Assembly: GCA_902651635.1 (NCBI GenBank)
Contig: CACRSC010000004.1
Span: 615,701-670,514, forward strand
From: Mastigamoeba balamuthi
Taxonomy: Eukaryota; Evosea; Mastigamoebida; Mastigamoebidae
Reading direction: 5' to 3'
Length of the DNA: 54,814 nt
This document shows, in pieces, positions 46,959 through 54,814 of this stretch; position 1 is the stretch's first letter, and each line of letters starts with the position of its first letter. A program made the position numbers and the translations under genes. Below the pieces are notes generated by a model. That model saw only the letters and a program-made list of their open reading frames with translations, was not told the origin of the DNA and searched no databases.

Positions 46959-49861
46959 TCAATGCGAGGAGGCGATCTCATCACAAAGGGCGGAGTACTT
47001 GTCTGCTAGACGGCCCAATTGCGTTGTGCAGTCTCCGGCGTGCCAGGACCCCGATGACAGCGGCCTCTGCAGCAGCGTCTCGGCAAGGTCACCACCCTGG
47101 GACGCGCACCGTAGCAGCTCTGCGTCCATCCCCGAGAGGGCGGCAACGCAGATGTAAACCTGCATTTGCCACCCGTGTCTATTGACGTCGCCGCATGTCA
47201 GTGGCAAGGCGCACAATGGAGGGGCAAGACAAACGTTAATACTAGTGCCAGCACGGAGACGATGTCCGGGAACGACAGGAATCCCCAGAAGCACTGGCTG
47301 AGCCACGCGATGGCAACCGAGCCGGCTGGCAGCCCGCGGATTCTCAGCGCCCCGCAGACCGCTGGCGCCTCTTCATAGAGCAGACGCTCGACGCAGTCAG
47401 ACACCACGCAGACAGCTCGGTTCTGATGCGGCTCTGTTAAGAATAATGAAATGGTGTGGTAGCGTACGAAGACGTCTTTTATGCGAAGGCGGGCAACGGG
47501 AACGATGTACGAGCAGCTTGGCAGAGAGCACAGTGCACTAGTGAGCCTGCTCGAAAGCTCACAATCCCCGTTGGTTGCCAAGTACACTGTCAGCGACAGC
47601 CAGTCGACGGTGGCCACAGCGTCCTGCCTATACAGTCAGGCCCTGCTTTCGCTTGGCAACGGTTGTACCTTCGACGGTGCGAGCCGGGCGACGTCCAGTG
47701 CGACATCCTGGGCTGGAACAGATCCTATTTTCGCCGACGACGACCCGAGTACCAGAGAATACGATCGCACTAGTGCAGCAGCGACCCGATCCTCTGCCCT
47801 CGTGCTGGCAGGCTTCTGCTCCGCGCGGGAATCGCTGCAGAGCGACGCAAATGCGGCCATCAGCGGTCGCATGAGCACTGCCATCCCTCTGCGCACACTG
47901 CGCTCCGCAACGATGCTCTCGACAGTGCAGGAAACTGCAGGGTCGCATGGAAGATCGCCCGTTGGCGGATGAGACTTGAGGACGGCCTCGAGGCCCGCCG
48001 CGCTGACGTTCACGTGCTCGCGCGTGCCCGGGGTCGTCCGAGCAGCCCGCTGCGGGCTGTACACCGGAGGCGGCGGCAGTGATGTGAACACGAGCGCTGG
48101 TTCCGTGGGAATGCCGGACGGGACCGACCACTCTGACGGGCCTCCGGGGCAGAACGCGCGGGCCACGACGACACTACGCATGCACCCGATGCCATCGATG
48201 ACAAAATTGCGTGACTCGTCTTCCGAGTCGCGCCGGAGCAGCGTCAGGAGCGAGTCTGTGAGCGCGTGTTGCGCCTCGAGGCACACGAGGGCATCGAGGT
48301 TCCACGCCAGCCGTCTCAGCAGGCACAGTCGCGCCGTCTCTGCTTCTGGGAGCACAACCGAGCGCTGGTTGTTGAGGGCCTCGCGGGCAAATCGCAGCAG
48401 CCCGCACGTGCTGCTCAGCGACCTCGGGCCCCACAGTGCCGCGGCAACAGCAGAGCCTGACAGGAGCAAGCTCGCGTCCGCTGTGGCAGAGGCTATCGCC
48501 TCGGCATCGCCACGATCGAGAGACTGCTCGAGGCGCGCAAGGACCAGGGGCATAACGTGCTCGATGACGCAGTCGGCAGGGCCCATGAGCTGACAACAAC
48601 TCGTGGAGAGCTCCAACGCAGGCCTCGAATGGGCTGCCCACGCTGTTGTGATGGCCTCGGCAGCGTACATGGTGGACGCCCCTCGAAGCACGGCCTCCAC
48701 GTCGCTGCACGCCATCATCGCTGCCGGGCACTCCCGGCAGACAGAGACGAGGGCGGTGTTGGCGTTGGCGCTGGCACCTTCAGAGGATGGCAAAGAAGGC
48801 AGCACACGGATGAGTGATTCCACCAGCCTGCGACGCGCCGCCGGTGCCGTAGGGCCCTGACGCGCATCGAGCACTGCAACGCCAGCCGCGGCACCCACTC
48901 CGCCGCAGCTCTCTGCGCACGCAAGGACCTTGGCGACGAGCTCTGGAGACAGCTTCTCGCCAGCCCTGCACAGCGCCACTGCAACTGCGCACGCGGTCTC
49001 TGGCGTGCCCTCTGCGGCGATCACGCGCTGCGCTCCGGGGCCGGACAGCGCCCTCGCGTCCCGCACGTCGCCCAGGGCGATCTTCCCGCGCACCAGCATG
49101 CGTGCGAGGTCCTCCGGCGCTGACGTCTTCGCTGCTCTGCCCTCGGCGCTCGCGGCCATCGCCACAGCCGCGTCGCAAGAGATGTCGGCGAGCTGCCTCT
49201 CGGCCACGGCCGCCGCCACAGGCGCGCGGTGCGCACCCGCGACGAGCCACCGGGCGACCCACGCGCCCGCGGGGTCCGCTGCAACGCACGCGCGGGCCAG
49301 CGCCTCGACGTCCGCCTGCGTCTCGAACATCCACGACTCTGCGACCTCCGCGAGCATCCGCTCGGGCACTTTGGCCCCCGCGGCCGCGCACGCGCGGGCA
49401 GCGGCCGCGAGGCTCGCGACGGGGGCGTAGGCGAAGGCCTCGTGCAGCAGCCGCATCGACGCGGGGCAGCCGCGCGCCGCCGAGTCGCCCAGGGCGCGGA
49501 CGAGCTCGAGGCCGCCGTCGCTGCAGGTCCAGTCGGCCGCGTGCTGGTGCTCGAGCGACGCCAGCGCGCGCGAGCGGTCGGCGTCGCGGGGGCTGCCGAG
49601 CAGCGCGGCCAGCTCGCGGGCGTCGAGGTACTCGGCGCCGGGCGGCGACGGCGAGGAGTCGTCGAAGCTGAAGACGAACGAGTCGGTCGAGCGCAGGGCG
49701 GGCGACAGCAGCGAGGACGAGGCGCAGGGCTCCGGGAGCGAGGGCGAGGGGGCGGCGGCAGCGGAGCTGAGGCGGGCGGTCACGTCGCGGGCGGTGGCGC
49801 GCAGGAGCTCCTCGTTGGTGAGCGCTCGGAGGGCGGCGGCTGTAGCGAAGCGCGTCGACAT
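46959..49861 (-). CDS. TBC1D32: BROMI/TBC1D32-like ciliary protein
   Basis: Three exons (49861-47669, 47623-47255, 47159-46959) encode about 920 residues. Most of the protein is Ala/Leu-rich helical repeat. The C-terminus is the degenerate TBC-like end of BROMI: CVERLLYEEAPAVCGALRIR, then SVAIAWLSQCFWGFLSF and, after a 95-nt intron, VYICVAALSGMDAELL. This matches the human LLYEELP, WLTQCFWNYLDW and VYICVAVFKHL region. BROMI works with CCRK/CDK20 in cilium assembly and length control, which suggests a flagellated life stage. The TBC region lacks the catalytic arginine, as in known BROMI. A minus-strand TAGATATTG lies about 40 nt upstream of the ATG. Confidence 0.8.
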
Positions 49862-50037
49862 CAATCCGGTTTGCTTTACGGAGATAGTGAGATTTTTTGG
49901 CAATATCTACTGCTGCTGGTTCCAACACCCTCTGATCCGATAGCCAGGCCTTAGGCAAGCTTGCACAGCTTACGAGGTCATGGAGGTGCCTGAACATGAA
50001 CAGAGTTGATGTATCCAAGATGCCGATATTGGATATT

Positions 50038-50052
50038 CCCCCCCCCCCCCCC
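50038..50052 (+). repeat. Homopolymer C15
   Basis: Fifteen C in a row, in the 3' flank of the CMTR-like gene. Its length may be inaccurate. Confidence 0.9.
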
Positions 50053-50132
50053 TACGGAATCCAACAATCTTCTGGTCTCTCGTGTTGGATGGCGCAAAGC
50101 TAAGCCCCTCCGTTCCTCTTCCCGCTGAAGCC

Positions 50133-50987
50133 TTACGCGACCCAGGTCCAGTTCGCCACCGCCCTGGTAGAGACACTGCGGGACCGCCGCATCGGCGTCT
50201 TGTAGTAGGCTGGGATTCCCTTCTCGAGCACGCAGACGAGGCCCACACTGAACGACGAGTACACGCCGAACACCTTGCACGCGTACGCGCCGCCCGCGCG
50301 CAGGCACATGAGCGCCGCCGCCGCCTCGCACAGCAGCAGGCGCTTCGTGCACACCTTCTGCAGGTTCTCGCGCCCGTCGACGCCCACGCCGCCGTCGGCC
50401 GTCGTCAGCATCGCGCCCGCACCGCCCGTGGCCTCCCCCACAGCGCGCCAGCTCCGCGAGGTTCGCCGCGCTCGTCACGTCGCCCGTGCCGTCCGCCCCG
50501 TAGCACGCCGCGAACGTCCCGCCCACCGCATCCCGCGCCCCCACGCAGAACCGGTCCAGCCGGTAGTCCATCCCCGCCCCCGCGCAGCGCGATGCCCCAC
50601 CCGCACGCCCGCTCCTTCCCTCGGTATGTGTACCTTTGTGGGGCGTTGGTGTGGCGTGGGGATGGTCGGGAGGGTATGGTATCGGACACTCACTCGATGA
50701 AGCCGCCGGCGGGGCCGGCGCAGAGGTCGACGAACGCGAGGACGCCGGTGCCGCCGGTGTCGTCGAGCGATGTGAGCCCGAAGAGGTGGCCCAGGTCGGC
50801 CATCTTGAGTGCCACGCAGTTCTGGAACACGCTGCGCCACAGGCGCTCGTGCGCGTTAGCGCTCGCGCATGCACGGCGTGAAGCGCGCCGGGTCCACCGC
50901 GTGCAGGCGGCTCTTCAGCTCGAACACGCGCTCCGCCGTCTCCGCGTTCTCGTACCACTTGCCCTCGTCCTCAAGGTGCTGCGACTT
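50133..50987 (-). pseudogene. CMTR-like mRNA cap 2'-O-methyltransferase with disrupted frames
   Basis: The homology is clear: FELKSRLHAVDPARFTPCMR, then ANAHERLWRSVFQNCVALKM, FVDLCAGPAGGFIE (SAM motif), an intron, MDYRLDRF, GADGTGDVTSAANLAEL, LTTADGGVGVDGRENLQ (catalytic Asp) and ACKVFGVYSSFSVGLVCVLE (catalytic Lys). This is the RrmJ-type domain of CMTR1/2, which methylates the first or second transcribed nucleotide. Continuous translation fails at three places, near 50857 (TAA), near 50577 and near 50445, each needing a one-base change of frame. The C-terminus after the Lys motif is short and lacks the usual SRPANSE segment. Either a decayed gene or sequence errors in G/C runs. A 5' exon beginning at 51073 is possible. 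Confidence 0.75.
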
Positions 50988-51066
50988 CTGCGGGTGGTTG
51001 TTGGTTTGTGAAGGGTGAGGAAAAGATTCTCCCGCAGATTCAAGGAAGAGAAGACCGCGCTGTCCC

Positions 51067-52172
51067 ATGGCATCCGAAGCGGCACCCGTGGCTGAGCTTC
51101 CGAAGCCCGCGACCGAGCAGGAGGAGCAGAAAGAGGACGACGACGACGATGACGATGACGACGGCGAGGGCGAGGACAGGGATCGCGCGGGGTGCAAGCG
51201 GCAGCGAATCGCGAGCAGCGACCCGTTCGTCGCGAGACTGATGGAGCACCCCGGCTGGCTGACGTTGTTCCTCAACCACGTCGGCGCGACCCAGGACGAT
51301 GTGTCGTTCGAGGGTGTCGCCGAGCACCTGGGTGTGTCGCACGCGGAGCTCGACAACCTTTCGGTCCGTGTCTCGCACCGCATCGTCTTCGCCTTCGTCT
51401 CGGGCAAGCTGTGGAAGATCAAAGTGCATGTCGACTTGTACGAGATGACCCGCGAGTTCAGGGCCGGCGAGGCCTGGATCGACGCCGCCAAGACCGACGC
51501 GGACGCTTTGGTCGTGGCCGCGGCTGCGGCTCGGTACATGTGGCAGGCTGAGCACCCGAGTCAGAGGGGCAAGGTTCGCTCATACGCGTTAGTTCGCTCG
51601 TCAACCATCTTTCCCACCTCGCCAGTTGCTGTACTTCGTGGCGTTCGAGTTCGTTCCCGGGAAGCCGCTGTCCACTTGTATACAGACACTGGACGATGCG
51701 ACTCTGCTCCATGGCCTCGATGCTCTGCTCGGCGTCTACGCCATCGCCGACCCGCGCGGCGAGGCCATGGACCTCTCGTTGTGTCCCCTCTTCATTTCCC
51801 CTTTCCTCCTCCCAACGCTGCTCACTGTGGTTGTGCAGAAACTACTTCATATTCTGCCACGGAGACCTCAAGCCCGACCAGATCCTCTTTCACCAGGACA
51901 GCGGAAAGTGGTATCTGCTCGACCTGGGCCTCTCGTGGTTCCGGCGCCGTGTGAACGGCTTCACGATGGCGTGGCAAGCAAGCCGCAGCCCCTCATCGCC
52001 TTCGGAGGAAGTCGTCAAGCTCGTCTCGATCTTCACCCACGCCCTGTCGCCACCATCAACCACCCTGAAGAAGAAGATCAACTCGTTGGTGCGCAAGTAC
52101 TCAGCAGAGAAGTCTGCGATGCTTGTCCGAGAGCTGCGTGAGAACATACGCACTCTTTCTGCCTCCTCTTAG
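51067..52172 (+). CDS. Kinase-like protein (HGDLKPD motif)
   Basis: Three exons (51067-51573, 51626-51777, 51839-52172) encode about 330 residues. The N-terminus is acidic with a poly-Asp run. The middle (MEHPGWLTLFLNHVGATQDD, KLWKIKVHVDLYEMTREFRA) is not a recognised domain. The C-terminal third has YFVAFEFVPGKPLS (hinge-like), FIFCHGDLKPDQILFHQDSG and WYLLDLGLSWF. These correspond to the catalytic loop HxDxxxxN-like and DxG motifs of protein-kinase-like/APH folds, although the position of the usual Asn is Gln. A canonical P-loop and VAIK lysine are not obvious, so activity is uncertain. Substrate unknown. Confidence 0.65.
51144..51176 (+). repeat. Poly-Asp coding GAC/GAT repeat
   Basis: A run of GAC and GAT codons encodes nine consecutive Asp in the kinase-like protein. 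Confidence 0.9.
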
Positions 52173-52560
52173 GAGAAGGGAGCACCATCCAAGCATCACA
52201 CAACCCCTGCGTCCAATTGATAACAGACTGGATATGGTCGATAACAATCCCGCTATCTGTGCATACGGCTTGGATTTTTGCTTGGAGCCAGTTGATAGTA
52301 AGCTTGATGGTGGTGTAAAGCAAACTGACTGCCAACCTATAGGAGAGCATTCTCCAATCGTAAACAGGGCTGTTGCCACACGACTGGGAGCATGGCTGTG
52401 CACCAAATCCCTGCTGTGATGAATTTTTTCTCCACTCACCCACCCGTCTGCACCTTGCACTATCACGTGGGTTTGACAGATGGAAAGTGGTCTTCTTGTG
52501 CAACTGTGTTGGGAGGGGGGGGGGGCACTAATCCTCATTATCACTCATACGCTGCCTTTC
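52173..52560. other. Transition from GC-rich to AT-rich DNA
   Basis: About 390 bp of intermediate composition after the kinase-like gene. It includes an 11-base G run at 52515-52525. No gene supported. Confidence 0.5.
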
Positions 52561-52599
52561 GTTGCAGCGTGATGGCGTGATCTCAAATTCCTCCTCTCC

Positions 52600-53500
52600 T
52601 CTTCTTCCAGAGGAGGTGGCAGTGGTTGTTGAATGCCTTGCTCTTCTGCCATATCACCAGCATCCGCCACCTCCACTTCTGCCACTGCTGCCACCGCTGC
52701 TGCTGCTGCCACTGCCCTTTTTGCTTTTTAGCAGCTTCCTTCTTCTTCTTCTAGCACTTCTGAATAAGCTGTCAAGGGATCTCAGACCATTCATATCAAA
52801 CGTTGGCCTCAACTGCCTTATCTGTGTGAGTGGGACACAGGTGAGTTTGCATTTGGTGAATAGGGATTTTTGCCCTTCACTTACACATAACACACATATT
52901 TCAGGGAATCAGATGTACTTCTTCTCTACCTGGTCCGGGAAAGCAAGCTCCACCATGCAAGCTACAATCTCGCCCTTCTTCTTTGAGTCGTTTTTCACGT
53001 CTACCAACTTTGCCCTGGATACACAGAAAAATGGATTAAAGGGAGAAATGTGAGAAGAGGCTTGATACAAGGGCGGCAGAAGAGGGATTATCAAGGCACA
53101 CTCATCAGGGCATGCCTTCCTCCACACATCAAGGAACTTGTTGCACAGGAGAGGCAGGCCGACCTTCATGCGACTGAGCACTACACTACATAAGCAGGAC
53201 TCGCTGGGAAGCCCCTCTGGTTCATAGATGAAGTAGGACTTCAAAAAGGGCCTTTTTCATAGTGGGAGAGGGCATACCAGCAATACCAGCAGCTATCTCT
53301 ACCAAGGGCTCTAGTACTTGTGCTGCAAGAACATCAGTGAGACTGAGATGGTGCACTGCTAATATTTGTTGAATATTGTTCAGCTTGGTCACAATGCCGG
53401 CAATATTCCTTTGCTGTGCATTTTGAGTACGAAGGAGTCAAGCAAGGGCCTCTTCTGAGATCAGTTTAGTAGCTGCTGCCTTCTTCATTGTTTGTTGAAC
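52600..53500 (-). pseudogene. Disrupted coding fragment with different codon use
   Basis: On the minus strand a coherent protein-like sequence is spread over more than one frame. TMKKAAATKLISEEALA (about 53.48 kb) is followed by a TGA, then GIVTKLNNIQQILAVHHLSL and VLEPLVEIAAGIAGMPSPTM. A one-base shift near 53250 leads to LKSYFIYEPEGLPSESC and MKVGLPLLCNKFLDVWRKA. Further down come KLVDVKNDSKKKGEIVACM and a basic Ser/Gly-rich end. Codons use A/T at third positions far more than the rest of the window. I do not recognise the family. It may be an intron-containing gene with unresolved splicing, a pseudogene, or foreign DNA. Confidence 0.4.
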
Positions 53501-53570
53501 AGTGAAGGAATGAATGCAAATATCAGTGTCTGGTGACAATGTGATCATGCAAAAGCAGCATAGATTCAAT
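53440..53570. repeat. Diverged direct repeat, copy 1
   Basis: A segment with TTCTTCATTGTTTGTTGAAC and flanks matches copy 2 at 54160-54260. Read on the minus strand, both encode a QTMKK...KLISEE-like peptide. Confidence 0.65.
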
Positions 53571-53982
53571 TACCACATCTCTTTCACTGTTTCTGTTTCA
53601 CTTCAAATAGATATTTCAGGGTAAAGTAGTGAGATTATAATATCATTAGCCTGCATTTTGAAAATGCACAAATGACAGAATAATAATAACATTATGTAAT
53701 AGTTTGCAGAAATGGTATCTGAATTTCTTGGTTCACAGTAACAGATGTTTAAGAGCTTGAATTTGCAGTAAACAACGGTCAATATGAGTTGAAAATACTA
53801 ATATATTAATTCTAGAGAATTTCCTTACAGATAATATTGCAGAATAGATTATTATTAAGAACAGGATATTATAATTGATATGAAATGATTATTTATCTAA
53901 TATTACTTCTGTTTATCAATAAAGAAAGAAGAGTATCCCCTGACTGTCTTTATAAAGTTTAAGTTCTTTTGCACTGTTACGT

Positions 53983-54078
53983 TGGTTGTTCTGTGCAATG
54001 TTGTAACTAATATGTAACTCTTTCTCTTCTAAAGCCTGCATCATTATTGCATAACCACGATATTTGCACAGAACAATC
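53983..54078. repeat. Imperfect inverted repeat
   Basis: TTGGTTGTTCTGTGC near 53983 and GCACAGAACAATCAA near 54064 are complementary over about 14 of 15 bases, separated by roughly 65 bp. Could form a hairpin or be the ends of a small element. Confidence 0.5.
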
Positions 54079-54159
54079 AATTTATCCAATATTATGGGGT
54101 GGAACAGACAGTATGGGTCAGAAATAGCAGTGAAAATGCAGTGAATATTCTCATATATG

Positions 54160-54260
54160 CTCTTCTGATATCAGTTTGATGGCTGTCTTCTTCATTGTTT
54201 GTTAAACAGTGCAAAAGGCAATTATTAATGCCTAATGACATTATGATGTCACAAAATCAA
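54160..54260. repeat. Diverged direct repeat, copy 2
   Basis: Second copy of the segment at 53440-53570, with TTCTTCATTGTTTGTTAAAC. Similarity is highest over about 40 bases and fades in the flanks. Confidence 0.65.
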
Positions 54261-54814
54261 ACAATCTACTTTCTGCTGAAATCTTAATCACATAAAAAGA
54301 ACAGATATTTTTAAACTCTGGCATCTAGACAGTGACAGTGCGAAACACACCCTACATGCTGTTGTCAGACAGAATGAGGATTGATCTGCCACATGTGTGA
54401 ATGGGATAGACCGCATTCCAAGTGTGCACCACTGATGTATGATCCTCACACCAAGTGGACAACCTCCCTTGCTGGTCACACTGAACTGTGGAAGCGTGTC
54501 CAAGGAAACCTTGATAAGTAATACTATATCATTATTCCAATAAAATATGGCTAATTGTGCTTCTTCTAGACCGTAAGCATGATGCCATAACTGCAATACC
54601 ATCATTTCAGCTACCAGTCAAGAAGAAGCTCTGCACTGCAGTACATTGTCCCTTTTGCATGCTTCCCCCCCCCCCTCCTCCCTCCCTCCCCTCACTGTTT
54701 ATCTGCTTACAGTCTTGTGTGTATACTGATCTTTCTTTTCATTTTGCTTGAGAAGACTTCAGTTGAACTGACAAATGAGAAGCTTATCCCTCTCCATATG
54801 CCTGCCTCTCCCCC

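Larger units (their letters stand above)
53562..54814. other. AT-rich region without supported genes
   Basis: About 1.25 kb of strongly AT-rich DNA, including runs such as TATTATTAAG and ATATTATAATTGATATG, unlike the GC-rich remainder. Contains one diverged direct repeat copy, a short inverted repeat around 53983-54078 and a pyrimidine-rich end with a C11 run at 54665-54675. No coding frame is convincing. Confidence 0.55.

Noticed and set aside
52654-53053. Leu/Pro-rich plus-strand ORF in the AT-rich end as a membrane protein
   Set aside because: It is the complement of the basic Ser/Gly-rich minus-strand segment and has low-complexity composition only.
1-54814. CRISPR arrays, insertion sequences, rRNA operons or bacterial operons
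   Set aside because: No direct-repeat arrays, transposase genes, rRNA motifs or Shine-Dalgarno-linked gene clusters were seen; the gene style is eukaryotic throughout the GC-rich part.

Overview
The window looks like a GC-rich, gene-dense nuclear segment of a unicellular eukaryote. Nearly every gene has several very short introns (mostly 45-120 nt) with a conserved branch-site-like CTNAC, and neighbouring genes are usually less than 300 bp apart on alternating strands. The gene set fits a flagellated amorphean protist: a vezatin-like protein, AIG1/FAR-17a, ALIX, DH-PH RhoGEF, EB1, a BROMI/TBC1D32 homologue, a mitochondrial fission regulator, a MERIT40 homologue and a BAH-DUF4211 protein. A free-living amoebozoan would fit, but the sequence does not prove it. 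There are no bacterial genes, rRNA, tRNA or CRISPR arrays that I can support.

Layout. 0-16 kb: an inverted fragment of a gene that lies intact at 13.2-14.2 kb, then vezatin-like (-), AIG1/FAR-17a (-), elongin-B-like (-), deoxyhypusine synthase (+), ALIX/Bro1 (+), an alpha/beta hydrolase (+), a RhoGEF with possible lipid anchors at both ends (-), EB1 (+), a degenerate small GTPase with a SOCS-box-like tail (+), and a short ORF interrupted by a run of Ns (+). 16-34 kb: p24/TMED (+), a catalytically dead calpain-like protein ending in a CAAX box (-), BFR1-like (+), an unknown protein (-), PSTK of the selenocysteine pathway (-), eIF4E (-), a Pro/Gln-rich protein (-), MTFR-like (-), TBC RabGAP (+) and a zinc-finger/coiled-coil protein (+). 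34-52 kb: PPIP5K/VIP1 (+), BAH-DUF4211 (-) head-to-head with a METTL18-like methyltransferase (+), an unknown protein (+), a two-TM protein (+), MERIT40/BABAM1-like (-), an unknown basic protein (+), BROMI/TBC1D32 (-), a cap methyltransferase (CMTR-like) gene with broken frames (-) and a kinase-like protein (+). From about 52.4 kb to the end the DNA becomes AT-rich, has different codon use and carries only disrupted coding fragments. It looks like a different kind of DNA.

The genes are mostly unrelated housekeeping and regulatory functions. Themes that recur are membrane traffic and its GTPases (ALIX, p24, TBC, RhoGEF, GTPase-SOCS), lipid-anchored signalling proteins, translation (DHS, eIF4E, BFR1, PSTK, CMTR) and ubiquitin or chromatin (elongin B, SOCS box, MERIT40, BAH-DUF4211). 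Three genome-level signals stand out: a GATATY/AATATC-like element shortly upstream of many start codons, an unusually high share of GC-AG introns with a GCRCGY donor (nine inferred here), and tightly packed divergent promoters. All gene models are hand-spliced from the sequence. I checked exon phases for most of them and say where I could not.
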